Shown: positions 1 through 10,739 of the stretch, piece by piece
How positions within the stretch are numbered: position 1 is the stretch's first letter
How the letters are laid out: each line of letters opens with the position of its first letter
NCBI RefSeq assembly: GCF_905163445.1
Contig: NC_053197.1
Span: 434,001 to 498,000, forward strand
DNA length: 64,000 nt
Origin: Pararge aegeria
Lineage: Eukaryota > Arthropoda > Insecta > Lepidoptera > Nymphalidae
Reading direction: 5' to 3'
Notes under the pieces: model-generated
What the model saw: only the letters and a program-made list of their open reading frames with translations
Database searches by the model: none
Told to the model about the DNA's origin: nothing
Made by a program: the position numbers and the translations under genes

Positions 1-57
1 CCATGGGAACTACATGTCACTGAGTTAGGTATAGGTACTATGTATGTATGTATGTAC

Positions 58-200
58 GTAAATAATTTATTCGACAACACAGAAACTTATAATTATTACA
101 CAAAAATGTTAAGCTTAAATTTCGGTATGTACAAAAAGGCGGTCTTATCGCTAAAGAGCGATTTCTTCCAGACAACCTTTAGGCTAAGGAGATATTGAAA
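58..200 (-). repeat. Decayed LINE 3' tail
   Basis: A run of short T/A-rich repeats (GTATGTAT, 38-58) is followed by a stretch with the words GGCGGTCTTATCGCTA and GACAACCTTTAGG. Similar words recur at 48285-48430 (GGCGGCCTTATCGCTTAGTAGCGA). Two related copies, each starting at an A/T-rich tail, suggest the 3' end of a non-LTR retrotransposon in minus orientation. Family not identified. Confidence 0.4.
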
Positions 201-1557
201 TATACACAGCCAGATAGGTAGTGAATAATATAAACATACATGCTAATAAATAAATAAACTATATCATTACGATATTAATGGTATAATATGATATAATATA
301 TCTACTAATATATTTACAACTTACATATCTATATTTACTATATTGACATATAACATTCAAATCATCACTTACCATCAGATGTGATTGTAGACGAGCGAAC
401 ATTTAAATTAAAAAAAATAAGTATTTGGAAATCCCAAATCGTTGTTTTGAGGGAACACAATCGGTCGAAGACATATTTATAATAAAATATATTCTTTTTA
501 ATTTTCAGTCGTGTTATACTACTTCGCGTCGGTGATAAACAGCAGAAGAGATGAAATGCTCCGGGATACTTCCACAGAATCTTTGAAGAGGTTGATGAGA
601 AGAGATGTCTATTAGTATCCAGTATCAAAACTATTTGAAAGTGTGATGAGAAATAGGTAAAACTGTGATCAGTGTAGACTCTGCAGTAAAGCTTACTGTG
701 GAATGACTGCTGATGCCAATGCAAGCTGTGAACCGTTATGGAGTAGCCCTCGCCATGACCTATAGCTCCGTGTCGTGCCTCTGAGCATAAAAAAAATACC
801 TTTTAAATACTTATCTAATAAATTATTAATAAGTGTTTATCTAAAATTGATTTTTTAGCGCGAATAGGTCTATTTAAGATGATCTGATAGTTGGAACAAA
901 AGTATATTGCGAAAAAAAATTTTTGAACCTCACTTGCACTGTCCATGTCTGGGGGCTTATCTAAAGAACGGTTCAACCTTTTGGAATTTCACAGATAAGT
1001 AGAATTTTGAAACGATTTTCACTGTTGAACTGACTAAAGCGAAGATAGTTAGTTTTTGCTACCTTAAACCTTACCCTTAACCTTAAACTTAACAGAAGTT
1101 CTCCGCCTTATCTGCTATTGTTTTATGTGAACAAATAAATTTTCATTTTGAACTTTTCATGTTCATGTTTCATTTTCATTTGCTTGATTGAATTTAGCCT
1201 AGATAACAAGTTCTACTTGTCTGTATAATTCCAAATAATTCAGCTGTTCTTAAGAATAGCTCGGACCAATCGACAGCAAGGCAAGCAAAGTTTCAAAAAA
1301 TGGTAGGTATAGAAGACATTGCAAGAAAGGTTTTTAATACAGAATTCCGCAAAGTATCGCGTGCTTCTATTCAATTTTTAACAACAGTGGGCTTGACCGT
1401 GTAGGTTCGTTCCATCGTTCCGTTCGTTCGGTTTTTTTCTTTTTATATTTCAAATAAATAAGTACATTTTTAAAGAAATATTTAAGCCTAATTTTCATAT
1501 AAGTGTTTTTATTTGTACGACGGGAAAGATGAAACCAGATATACAAAGTGGATAACA
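201..1557. other. No gene recognised
   Basis: AT-rich sequence with many stops in all frames. The two short ORFs (365-724 minus, 1513-1716 plus) show no recognisable motif. The stretch 1070-1095 is a short run of ACCTTAAACCTTACCC-type repeats. Confidence 0.5.
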
Positions 1558-2051
1558 TCCTACTATTCTACTAAAATTATAAATGCTAAAGTAAGGATGT
1601 TTTTACTCAATCAGAAATTTGGCATGCATATAGTCTTTAACGTGGAAAAGTACATAGGCTACCTTCTATCCCGATTCCTTAAGAAGTTCCCAACGGAAAA
1701 TTTAAAAATGAGCTAAGCAACGGGCAGACAGCTTTGTAATTTGATTTGCATGTCACCTACGCAGAAGCATGCATAGAAGGTATGCACAGGGTATGCAGAT
1801 GATATAAAATGAAGAAAATCCCCAGTACGAGTTATAAAACTAGGTAAGCTTTTTAATTCTTACAATGCCTATCCTCAAGTTTACCCTGTGCGTACCCTCT
1901 ATGCACGCCACTGCATCTTTGCTATTAAAAAGAACATGTACTTTCTATACCGATCTCTCAAATAATTCCCATGGTAGGATTAAAAATTGTGAACGAGACC
2001 TTTAGACCCAATTCTAAAGTCCACGCAGAGGAAGTCGCGGGCAGAAGCTAG
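1558..2051 (+). mobile_element. Helitron-like non-autonomous element (Lep1-type)
   Basis: It starts TCCTACTATTCTACTAAAAT, a diverged form of the TCCTTACTAATATTATAAATG start seen in other copies here. It ends GCGGGCAGAAGCTAG, preceded by a GAC-GAAGTC type hairpin. The base before is A and the base after is T, as expected for Helitron insertion between A and T without target duplication. No transposase is encoded. A separate small inverted-repeat element is nested inside it (1760-1915). Confidence 0.6.
1760..1915. mobile_element. Short inverted-repeat element (MITE-like) nested in Helitron
   Basis: Left arm 1760-1793 contains ATAGAAGGTATGCACAGGGTA and right arm 1882-1915 contains TACCCTGTGCGTACCCTCTAT, so the ends are imperfect inverted repeats of about 34 bases around an interior of about 90 bases. 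It interrupts the Helitron-like copy at 1558-2051 and so is younger than it. No coding capacity. Family unknown. Confidence 0.45.
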
Positions 2052-2294
2052 TAGTATTTAAAAAAGTTTCCCTGAATAGGTGCACTATCAAACTGCAATG
2101 GGATGGCAGCTCCGACATTACTGAAAAGTCTGGCAGTTTTTGATGACAATTATAATAATAATTACTTTATTTTAACCCAAAAAATAGTTAACACGCAGAG
2201 TCCTGTATATATATAAAAAGACTACTTAAATTTGAACTATGACAGCGCCTTATAGGTTTACCTATTCTGTGGGCACCAGTGGCAAAATAAATAC

Positions 2295-2585
2295 CTACTT
2301 ATTTAAAAAATTAAGTAGGAAGCAACTAAACGAATGTACAAAACATTTGCAAGACCTGTCTGCTGTCACGGCAACTCCTGTACTAGTTTTAACTGTTTGT
2401 TTATTGTACTCAATATAAGTTAAGAATTTAATTGGCTGTACGTTTCGTTCTGGTAAAAGCATTGTAGGAATGCCATTTAGCCTGTATCGAGTACGTGTAG
2501 CATTCAGCGGGTACACATCGTTGAACAACAAATAAAGGAAGTATATTACGCAAGCCGACACAATTCCGCCGTGAATCATTATCAA
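2295..2585 (-). CDS. Unassigned small ORF with signal-peptide-like start
   Basis: A 96-codon minus-strand ORF starting MIMIHGGIVSACVIYFLYLL, which would serve as a signal peptide or single membrane segment (residues 7-21). It continues with PLNATRTRYRLNGIPTMLLP, containing one N-glycosylation site (NAT), then a mixed region and a Cys-containing end (SCKCFVHSFSC). I do not recognise a family. The composition looks less random than other short ORFs nearby, but no flanking exon, start context or polyadenylation signal supports it. It could be a first exon, a decayed chemoreceptor-like fragment, or chance. Confidence 0.18.
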   Translation of the reverse strand: MIMIHGGIVSACVIYFLYLLFNDVYPLNATRTRYRLNGIPTMLLPERNVQPIKFLTYIEYNKQTVKTSTGVAVTADRSCKCFVHSFSCFLLNFLNK

Positions 2586-3280
2586 AAGTATTTTTTAATA
2601 AGTACCTACCATGTGTGAAAGTTGCGAATTTCGAGAATCACCGAACTAAATGAGCATTCCATACAAACATGTTGATATCAAAAGAACCAAAAATGCATTG
2701 AGTTAAGAGCATACAGAATCCTCATTCAGTCATTATTGTTTGCAGTGCATTGTGTCCAAACAGTAATAACCTGCGGAATGTTTCTAGGTCCAATTTTTTT
2801 TCCCATTCACCCATTGTATGGTTAACGCTTAAAACATTAGAGCTAAAATAATTTCGGTCAACTGCTATGTGGTCTAAAGTTACTAACAAATAATCATATA
2901 TAAAACTAAATTTAATATTTACAAAAAATATTAGCCGTCTAACTGTTCACTTATGGGCATGGTACCCAAAATGCTGGCGCTATTGCCCCTTTGAAGTTAC
3001 TAACCATTTTTTCGAGAAACCAATCTTAAGTGGAGGAGTGGAGGATTGATGCTTCAATATTAGTAGTGTACACGGTTTCTGTATGTTCTTAAATCTGTGT
3101 TAAAATTCTACCTGCCTGCGCTGTTCTACGAAGCATCTATTTACCCGCACCGATCACCTAACACTTGTTTCTACTGTTGTGAATCGAGAAAGATGGCTAC
3201 ATATTTGATTCCTAAAGTCCAAGCTTTCGCAATAAAGGTGGCTTAGAATTTTCTGGCCCGAGGCTTTCATCTTTTTTTTT
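2586..3280. other. No gene recognised
   Basis: AT-rich unique-looking sequence with no long frame, splice-bounded exon or repeat recognised. Positions 3281-3312 carry a short fragment of the SINE-3 tail (AGTTAGCCCTTGACTG) fused directly to the following MITE-1 copy. Confidence 0.45.
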
Positions 3281-3312
3281 ATTCCACTACAGTTAGCCCT
3301 TGACTGCGATCA

Positions 3313-3683
3313 CACCTGACGAATATACTTCACAGGCTTTAGAGGTTATATAATGTCGCTGAGACTTATCTGTGAAACCCGAAAGCCTAATAGTTTTGAA
3401 GTAACCACTTCCTTAGTTTTTAGTGAAAGAAATCAGATACAACCTAACATCATATGCAAGAGTAAAATCAAGTGACTCCTGAGAGAGCGTAGATACTATG
3501 CTCGTGTCGGTCTTTTATCTCGAATAGGGTTGTCATAAGTAAGCACTTTTAGTTATGAAGTCATTTGTATGGAATAATAAATATGTTTCTTTTGATTTCA
3601 TATTTTTACAAGGTGATTCCTTATGAAATTTACTAATGCACACTTCAACAGTATTTCGTAATTTGCTTACACGTTGTATAATA
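3313..3683 (-). mobile_element. MITE-1 copy (truncated at one end)
   Basis: It shares long blocks with 36210-36597: TACTTCACAGGCTTTAGAGG, CTCCTGAGAGAGCGTAGA, AGGTGATTCCTTATGAAA, and the terminal TTACACGTTGTATA. The other terminal repeat (TACAACGTGTAA) is missing on the left, where a SINE-3 fragment abuts. No open frame of note. Confidence 0.6.
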
Positions 3684-3714
3684 TCTTCATCATAATAAAA
3701 TTTCAGTAGTAGTA

Positions 3715-3955
3715 GAAATTTTTGCTGTCTGCCGCCATTCTTATTTCTGCCCCAAGCGGCATTCCTGTGTTCCGGTATGCAAGGCGTGGTTGCCGACTTA
3801 ATTACAGGCACTTGCGGCTAACACCTACGTCTCAGGTTGATAAACACAGGGCGGTACTGTTAAGGACCTGTTCCTTGCATGTCCTGCAAAGTGTTGTCCG
3901 GTTTACAGGCGATGGTTTTTCACATTCCATCGTTCGTAAATTATCACCTCTATGA
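3715..3955 (+). repeat. Repeat-Q copy
   Basis: It carries GGCGTGGTTGCCG and GGCTAACACCTACGTCTCAG, which recur in plus form at 53752-53892 and in reverse at 29045-29290 and 53355-53650. The right part (TTTACAGGCGATGGTTTTTC) resembles a short piece near 34750. Probably a fragment of a dispersed transposable element. Type unknown. Confidence 0.45.
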
Positions 3956-4519
3956 ATTAGAAGGCTACCCATAATATGGTTAACAAACAAATTGTACACG
4001 ATTTCCACAATAATATAGTTATAAAAAAGCAAGTCCTAGAGTTGCCTAACTTACTTGTATTGTATCTTTACATACTTAGTTTAAAACAGGGGGACCCTGT
4101 TTATAAGCTTGGATCTTTAAAACTACGCAATGGATTTTATTACAGTTTTCAGCAATAGATAGAGTGATTCAAGATGTTTATATGCAATATTGATTCAAAG
4201 AAATTCAAAGATTTTCCTATAAAATGCGCGCGTCTTATCATAACCAATAATAATCACTCCAAACTGCCCAACATGTAATATTGCAACTGTGTGAAGCCGC
4301 GGCGGATCGCTAGTTACATAATATTATAATGTACGCGTACTGGTAGGAATGTATAATGACCCGCTTTACATGGGGGAAATAATTAGGGTGTTCGCGGCAA
4401 CAATGCGTTCTGGCTGGAGGATCGCACTCTCTAATAGTGATGTGCGCTGTCTACTTGTAAAACACGAGAATTAATAGCAAATTATTAAAATTGTAAATAT
4501 AATCAGTATGGAGTCCTTT
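3956..4519. other. No gene recognised
   Basis: Contains one moderately GC-rich stretch (4295-4460) with several CG-containing words but no exon, repeat or ORF I can support. Confidence 0.4.
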
Positions 4520-4720
4520 AAGAAGCGAACACCCGGCTAAGTTTTGGGTTTCTTCTTAGACCAGGCTCGTTTGGAACCCTTGTAGCTTTAGTTTCAAGTT
4601 TACGAATATGGTTATCGCCATCATCTCCCTACTGTGTTCACATTTCTTATGGACTGTACACATCAAAGTGGCATCTATGGACCTACTTGAATAGAGATAT
4701 TTTTGACTTTGAACGGTGCC
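4520..4720 (+). pseudogene. LINE-C 3' end fragment
   Basis: It begins AGCGAACACCCGGCTAAG, shares TCTTCTTAGACCAGG and TTTGGAACCCT with the LINE-B tails at 32.2 and 55.2 kb, and ends CTACTTGAATAGAGATATTT followed by TTGACTTTGA, the LINE-C style tail also seen at 19320-19405 and 34838-34905. A 5'-truncated, non-coding remnant of a non-LTR retrotransposon. Confidence 0.5.
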
Positions 4721-4984
4721 CTGTGGTCAGAGCTTTCGATCCCCAGCACCTTTCGGAGTTTATATTCGTTTTAAGAAATGAAATATTCGACCTATTTCCG
4801 ACCCACTACAAACCACGGTTCTCCTTTCAGAATAAAATGCGTTTTCCGTCCACCACGCTAGCCAATTGCGTATTAATACTTAGACCTCACATGAAAATAT
4901 TAAGAAGAACCTTCTCCATGCAGGTTAGGTTAGCCCGCCCGCCCTGTGTCCATCAACCTCAGGAGTTTGTCTTAAGCTTGTTAT

Positions 4985-5092
4985 TAATATTTATACCAGA
5001 GCACAGCAATGCTGCTTAGCGGCATAAATAAGCAAGGAGGTAGTAATTCCCCGGACGAGCTTCGTCACAAAAAAGCTCTACTACTACTAACT
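4985..5092 (-). repeat. Repeat-Q fragment
   Basis: AATGCTGCTTAGCGGCATAA and AATTCCCCGGACGAGCTTCG match the minus-strand copies at 29.2 and 53.6 kb. It ends directly at the truncated start of the following SINE-1 copy. Confidence 0.4.
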
Positions 5093-5335
5093 ACTGCTTT
5101 CTGAGCCCAGGGCCGTGGGTTCGATTCCCACTACTGGAAAATGTTTGTGTGATGAGCATGAATGTTTGTCAGTGTCTGGGTGTTTATATGTATATTCTAA
5201 GTATTTATGTATATTATTCATAAAAATATTCATCAGTCGTCTTAGTACCCATAACACAAGCTACGCTTACTTTGGGGCTAGGTGGCGATGTGTGTATTGT
5301 CGTAGTATATTTATTTATTATTTATTTATTTATTT
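5093..5335 (+). mobile_element. SINE-1 copy, 5'-truncated
   Basis: It starts inside the tRNA-like head (GCTTTCTGAGCCCAGGGCC), has an intact B-box-like GGTTCGATTCC, then the family body (GTGTCTGGGTGTTTATATG, TTGGGGCTAGGTGGCGATGT) and a TATTTATTTATTTA tail. About 90% similar by eye to the full copies at 15338 and 55551. The A-box half is missing. Confidence 0.75.
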
Positions 5336-5790
5336 AAAAAATTGGAAAAACATATGTATCATAAATTTCGCAATAGCCTGTTAGAGTATATAATATATCG
5401 AGGTTACTTCTCAGTTAGTCACTAAACGCATAAGACAATAAAAAGTCTGTCACACTCGCTTGGCGAAAACGTCCAGGTAATATAAATGCACCGCCATGAC
5501 ATTACAGCTCTTAGTCATTATGTGACAGCTTCGCGATTGAGATCATGGTGAGTGCTTAAACATACATTTCTAATTACCGCGACTTCCTCCGCCTGGAAAT
5601 CCTGGTTGCCCGTAAAACTAAGATATTTTCCATGCCTGATATCTAGCGTAGTTTTAACTCACTACTGACATACAAAAAATATTTTAATTGCCAAAAGGTT
5701 TTAACCTCCGTCCAACCTTTCGTCCCCAGTTTCGTGGCACGACCGTTACGCCAAATTGCATATATACCCGGCGCTTTTTTAAGCTAGGTT
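5336..5790. other. No gene recognised
   Basis: Mixed sequence without a supported exon or repeat. Confidence 0.4.
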
Positions 5791-6090
5791 TCATCATCAT
5801 CATCACATCAAGCCATTACCAGTTCACAGAGCACGGGTTTCCTCCTACAATGAGAAGATGTTAAGGCCGTAGTCCACCACGCTGGCCCAGTGCGGATTGG
5901 TGGACTCCACATACCTTTGAGAACATTGTGTAGAACTCTGAGGCATGCAGGTTTCCTCAATTTCCTATTTTTCACTGTTGAAGCAAGCGATATTTTAATT
6001 ACTTAAAACGCACAAAACTTAAAAAAGTTAGAGGTGCAAGCTGGGATTCGAACTCGGTTCTCCGATGTGAAGTCGAGCTAAGCAAGTTTA
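5791..6090 (-). mobile_element. SINE-2 copy
   Basis: In reverse orientation it carries the family landmarks: CATCATCATC tail, AGCACGGGTTTCCTCC, GTCCACCACGCTGGCCCAG, GGATTGGTGGACTCCAC, GGCATGCAGGTTTCCTC, then TGGGATTCGAACTCGG, the complement of a tRNA-like B box. Its A-box end is degraded (CGAGCTAAGCAAGT). Nearly full length, about 300 bases. Confidence 0.75.
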
Positions 6091-6292
6091 GGCTAGTAGT
6101 GCTTATTATTTTTTTTTAAGATCTCCGCAGATCTCTATCTTCTTGATGGATGGAACTCCTTATTGGACACAAGCAAGTCACTCGCATTATATTCAATAGT
6201 TTACATAACATGAAAGTCGGTTTCGTATTTATTTTATCTCACTAAGAGGAACGCAGTATCGTAAGATTCGTCTTAACTTTCTTAAGCTTATC

Positions 6293-6400
6293 ATCACCAT
6301 CAATAACTTAATCAACTTATTACTGGCCGACTACAGGGCAAGGGTTTTAAGAATGAGAAGGGTTTAGATTACACTGGGGAAGTGCGTTCGAATATGAGAA
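6293..6400 (-). repeat. Diverged SINE-2 tail fragment
   Basis: CATCACCATCAATAACTTAA, GGCCGACTACAGGGCA and GAATGAGAAGGGTTTAG resemble the SINE-2 3' part (ATGATG, GGCCCACTACAGGGCA, AATGAGAAGGGGTTA). The head is absent. Old copy. Confidence 0.4.
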
Positions 6401-6783
6401 CTGACACCGGTAATATGTAATTGAGCAAGTGGTATTTAATAAAGCATGTATATAACATTATGACAAATCCAAAAGGGGCAGATAAGGGCGACAAATGGGT
6501 ATCTTTTGAACTGAATTTCAAATTATTTCAACTTATAACCCTTTTAACGACCATCCAAATATGAATGAATACTCTATTATTGTACACCAAAGAAAAAAGT
6601 AGTTATAGAGATATACACATAGAGTTAGGAGTCCAATTTGGTGAACTTATCGCTACATAGCGATAAATTTTTATTTGGAATTTCTGCCAGGCAAACGAAG
6701 ACGCAAAAGGAAAAAAACATGGAATAGAGGTAGGTGGTGCAATTAATGAGATATAAACATCAGACAAATACATAATATATATA

Positions 6784-6837
6784 TATACCAAGAAATATGT
6801 CTATATATATATATATATAGACATATTTCTTGGTATA
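6784..6837. repeat. Perfect 54-base palindrome
   Basis: Every base from 6784 to 6837 pairs about a centre between 6810 and 6811. The arms read TATACCAAGAAATATGTC and its complement, joined by an alternating TA core. The top of the hairpin is an (AT)n microsatellite. There are no mismatches, so it is either recent or under some correction. No tRNA, siRNA precursor or transposon family was recognised. Confidence 0.9.
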
Positions 6838-7372
6838 ACTAGTCATATAGCGCATCTATACATACAATATACAAATTGTATTGGCCCGTCAGAATTATTA
6901 CCCAGATTAAAACCTAGACCTCGATAAAGAGTCGTGATATCAATGTTTTATTTCTAAAGTAATGCGATTTTCGTTTATTAAAATGCCAAGACCTTAACTC
7001 AGACTGATGATAGGACATAATAAAAAATACATATATTCTACCTCTCTTTAGATAGCTCTTAAGATTCATCAATCAATTAATGACCACTGCTCGACTTGCC
7101 TTTGCTTGGTATTTCTTGCTTCCCGCGAGTCATTTTATGTCCTCTGACCTTATAGTTGTAGGTCTACCAACGCTAAGTTTTCTGATGCGTGATCACCACT
7201 CCACCTTCATCTTGGGGCAACAGTATCAATCGATCGACCCCGATGAACCGATCGAGGTAGGTAATACTAGTTTACTGATTATCTGAGCATATCCTCTCCA
7301 TCAACTCCTGAATGACTCAGAATGGCGTTATCAGGTTCATAACTGGAGACCACTGCCATCACTGTAAGATAA
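6838..7372. other. No intact gene; expected place for the lost LINE-A 5' part
   Basis: Upstream of the LINE-A frame one would expect an endonuclease domain of roughly 200 codons. No frame here encodes one. The ORF at 7080-7286 has no endonuclease motif, and TAA at 7370-7372 closes the RT frame. Confidence 0.5.
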
Positions 7373-9691
7373 TTGTTAGATAATATTTTTCACAACTGTG
7401 AGATCTTAGGTAAATCGATAATAACCAACTTAAGATCAGATCATTGTGGCCAACAAATTACTGTTTTGAATAATATAAACAAAGATAAACATATCGTCAA
7501 GTGTAGGCCGATAACTAAGAGCAAATTGACGCGATTCAAAGGTGAAATATCATCCAAAATTCCTGCCCTTGTCTTTAAGAACGGTCATCCTGACAGCATT
7601 TATGGTACGCTCTTTAATATTATAGAAAATGAATTTAACAAAATATTCAATTTCAAACATATAGATTTCAATAAAAAAATAAAGTTTAGCGATTGGGCAA
7701 CTATTGGCATATACAAAAGTAGAGATAATTTGTATGAGCTCTATGGTGAAAAACAATATAACCATACTCCAGCTTTCCTACAACACGTAAAAATGTACTC
7801 TAAAACGTTTAAGAACGTTTGCTTTCATGCTAAGTCGCTATACTTTAAGGATCAAATCATAAAATCGGATAACAAAGTACAAACAACCTGGAAAATTGTT
7901 AATAATGAAACTGGGAAAGCTAAATCTCGCAACGTAAACTTTGAATTAATTATTAATGATAATAAAGTTACCGCTGACAGTGAGGTTGCAAGTACCTTTG
8001 AAAACTTTTTTCAGAGTGTTCCTATTTTGTTGACTGATTCACTTAATTCTTCACCTACTGCAGCTCAGAGTTTATTGAGGAACAACGTTAATGAGTGCAA
8101 CGTTTTATTTAATTTTAAACATATATCTGCATATGATATAATAAAGAATTTTAAGTTGTTGAAACAGAAAAAAACCGGTGATTTATGGGGTATGTCTGTA
8201 ATGGTAATATCTAACATTATAGACGTTATTGCCCCTTACTTAGCCATACTTTTTAATGAATGTGTTGATAGAGGTACTTTTCCAAATTTAATGAAACATA
8301 GTAAACTTATACCTCTATTTAAATCTGGCAATAAAAACGACATTAACAATTACAGACCCATTTCAATCTTACCAGCTCTTAGTAAGGTCTTTGAAAAAAT
8401 TATATTAAATCAACTTTTGAATCACTTCAATGTAAATAACTTACTACATCCGGAGCAGTACGGTTTTACTAAAGGTCGTAGCACCACGGATGCAGGCGCT
8501 AAACTTTTAAAACATGTGTACGATGCCTGGGAACGTTCGCAGAATGCCATTGGTGTTTTTTGTGATCTATCCAAAGCATTCGATTGTGTCGATCATAAAA
8601 CCTTGCTTCTTAAACTAGCCCATTATGGTATCAAAAACGTTGCACTAAATTTGGTTGCCTCTTATCTCAGTGACAGAACCCAAAGGGTTTGCATAAAAGA
8701 CATTAAGTCGCAGGGGTCGGCTACGTCAATGGGTGTCCCACAGGGTTCAATCTTGGGTCCCTTTCTATTTTTGGTGTATATAAATGATCTACCACACCAT
8801 GTCAGTGAAACCTGTGACATTGTACTGTTTGCTGATGATACATCTCTAATTTTTAAAACTGATAGAGGTAGAGACAACTCTGACGATGTAAGCCGTGCTA
8901 TGTCGCATGTGTCGCACTGGTTTACTGTCAATAATTTACTTTCAAATGCAAAAAAAACTAAGTGTGTGGAATTTATTTTACCAAATGTAAAGAAAGTTAA
9001 TAAAAATATAATAATAAATGGAGAATCACTAAAAATGGAAGATTCCACAGTTTTTCTGGGCATGACCTTGGATTGTAAGCTTCAGTGGGGTACCCATATA
9101 GATACACTAGCAGGTAAACTAAGCTCGGCTGCCTACGCCGTCAGGAAAATTAGACAGATTACTGACGTAGAAACAGCAAGACTTGTTTACTTCGCGTACT
9201 TTCATAGTGTGATGTCTTACGGGATCTTATTATGGGGCAAAGCTGCTGATATTGAAACTATATTCATATTGCAGAAAAGAGCTGTACGGTCAATATATAA
9301 ACTTAAATCACGTGAATCCCTCCGTGAAAAATTTAAAGAAATTGGTATACTTACGGTAGCCTCACAATACATTTATAACAATATAGTATTTGTAAGACAA
9401 CATATTAGTCTTTATAAACAAAAAGTGGATATAAACAGTCGACTTACAAGAAATGGTCATAAATTAGTGACATCTGCATATCGTCTGCGAAAGGTGCAGA
9501 AGTCATTTGTGGGATTGAGTATACGCTTTTATAATATGATTCCTAAGGTAATTTTGGACCTACCAATCCATAAGTTTAAAGAATGTGTTAAAACACATTT
9601 ATTACAGCGAGGTTATTATACAATTGATGAGTTTCTTAATGACAAGGTTGCTTGGAAGCATCCGGCTCCGCTTTCATCTCTCACAAGATAG
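7373..9691 (+). CDS. Non-LTR retrotransposon ORF2: reverse transcriptase (LINE-A), 5'-truncated
   Basis: An open frame of 772 codons that begins after a stop, not at an ATG (first codon TTG), so it is a truncated polyprotein. Residues 1-30 look like the end of an apurinic-like endonuclease (NLRSDHCGQQ, the SDH motif of that domain). Residues about 300-560 are the reverse transcriptase: NNYRPISILPALSKVFEKII, then SKAFDCVDH with catalytic D404, GVPQGSILGPFLFLVYINDLP from residue 454 and FADD with D488 and D489. The rest is the thumb and C-terminal region of Jockey/CR1-like LINEs, ending LNDKVAWKHP. It copies its own RNA at a nicked chromosomal target. No internal stop or frameshift, which argues for recent insertion. 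Exact clade not resolved. Confidence 0.9.
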   Translation: MLDNIFHNCEILGKSIITNLRSDHCGQQITVLNNINKDKHIVKCRPITKSKLTRFKGEISSKIPALVFKNGHPDSIYGTLFNIIENEFNKIFNFKHIDFNKKIKFSDWATIGIYKSRDNLYELYGEKQYNHTPAFLQHVKMYSKTFKNVCFHAKSLYFKDQIIKSDNKVQTTWKIVNNETGKAKSRNVNFELIINDNKVTADSEVASTFENFFQSVPILLTDSLNSSPTAAQSLLRNNVNECNVLFNFKHISAYDIIKNFKLLKQKKTGDLWGMSVMVISNIIDVIAPYLAILFNECVDRGTFPNLMKHSKLIPLFKSGNKNDINNYRPISILPALSKVFEKIILNQLLNHFNVNNLLHPEQYGFTKGRSTTDAGAKLLKHVYDAWERSQNAIGVFCDLSKAFDCVDHKTLLLKLAHYGIKNVALNLVASYLSDRTQRVCIKDIKSQGSATSMGVPQGSILGPFLFLVYINDLPHHVSETCDIVLFADDTSLIFKTDRGRDNSDDVSRAMSHVSHWFTVNNLLSNAKKTKCVEFILPNVKKVNKNIIINGESLKMEDSTVFLGMTLDCKLQWGTHIDTLAGKLSSAAYAVRKIRQITDVETARLVYFAYFHSVMSYGILLWGKAADIETIFILQKRAVRSIYKLKSRESLREKFKEIGILTVASQYIYNNIVFVRQHISLYKQKVDINSRLTRNGHKLVTSAYRLRKVQKSFVGLSIRFYNMIPKVILDLPIHKFKECVKTHLLQRGYYTIDEFLNDKVAWKHPAPLSSLTR

Positions 9692-9888
9692 AAAAATGAA
9701 TGTTAAAATATAAAATGTAAATTTTTGATGTTGGAAAAGAGCAACTGCTGAGTTTCTTGCCGGCTTCTTCTCGGTAGAATCTGCCTTCCGAACCGGTGGT
9801 AGAGTCACTACACACGGACAGACTTGACGTTTCAAAAGTGCTTGTATTAGGCCTACTTGAAATAAATGAATTTTGAATTTTGAATTTT
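7373..9888 (+). mobile_element. LINE-A element (5'-truncated copy with 3' tail)
   Basis: The RT frame is followed by a 3' untranslated part of about 195 bases: GCCGGCTTCTTCTCGG, ACCGGTGGTAGAGTCACTAC, GACTTGACGTTTCAAAAGTG, AATAAA at 9861-9866, and a tail of TGAATTT units. The same 3' part occurs alone at 11164, 24050, 32436 (reverse) and 51285, showing 5' truncation typical of target-primed reverse transcription. No clear target-site duplication could be assigned. Confidence 0.85.
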
Positions 9889-10739
9889 GTAAAGACTTTT
9901 GTCCTGAGGCACTAAGGAGTTTTAGACACAATGATAAAAGATTCCCAATTTTAATTAATAAATATATCTGTTTTGGTAAATGGACCTGTATCTTGTATCC
10001 TAGGCAATTTCTAATACAGTTCTCAACTATTACTTGATGGAGTAACATGAGTAATTGACGTAATCCTCTTCCTCCTACGCACATTCTAAGGCTAAAGTAT
10101 TGTGAAACTGCTGAAGTCGTTCAGCATTATATAGAATTTCTTCCAGAGACATTGAAACTTAAGTTACGTCACCACGTCGCGTCAAAACGTCGCGTGGCTC
10201 GGAACAACTGGCAGATATAAAACATAGAAGCTTTATCGTATAAGCAATAAGAATAAAAGTAAACCAATCAAAAATAACATATTTAAGTAGTTTATTAAAG
10301 AAAAAAATTTTGCTTTTTAAAAATGCAATGAAAGGGAAGGTCGGGTTCACGCACAAAGATGTCTCACCAAGAAATCATGATATCGCTTTGGTGCTGACAC
10401 ACCATCTTTCGCCCCTTTAACTTGCAAATATCATACTCTGTTGTTGTAGATTACAATTTATTTTTTGTTAAGATCGATTACGAAATGAAGCAGTGAGTAA
10501 GCTATAACCATGGTGGCATTCCTCAAGCTTTCTCCACCTGCCGCGTGATGTAACCCGCGGATGACCATCATCACAATCATTAATATTAAACCGATATTCG
10601 ATAGACGTTTAATTTGTTTTATGTCGGCGTAGGTATGAATGAAATGATGTTTTTGGAGTAGTGGCGAGACCATTAGTCTGGCAGACCATGTCTTTTCTTG
10701 TCGAGGTAGACATTATTTCCGGCCCGAATCGGTATAATA
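9889..10739. other. No gene recognised
   Basis: Several minus-strand short ORFs (9674-10084, 10159-10356, 10458-10673) carry no recognised motif. The first runs through the LINE-A 3' tail on the opposite strand, so it is a shadow. Confidence 0.45.

Noticed and set aside
8662..9063. 133-codon minus-strand ORF
   Set aside because: Lies wholly opposite the LINE-A reverse transcriptase frame.
9674..10084. 136-codon minus-strand ORF
   Set aside because: Runs across the LINE-A 3' tail in reverse and has no motif.
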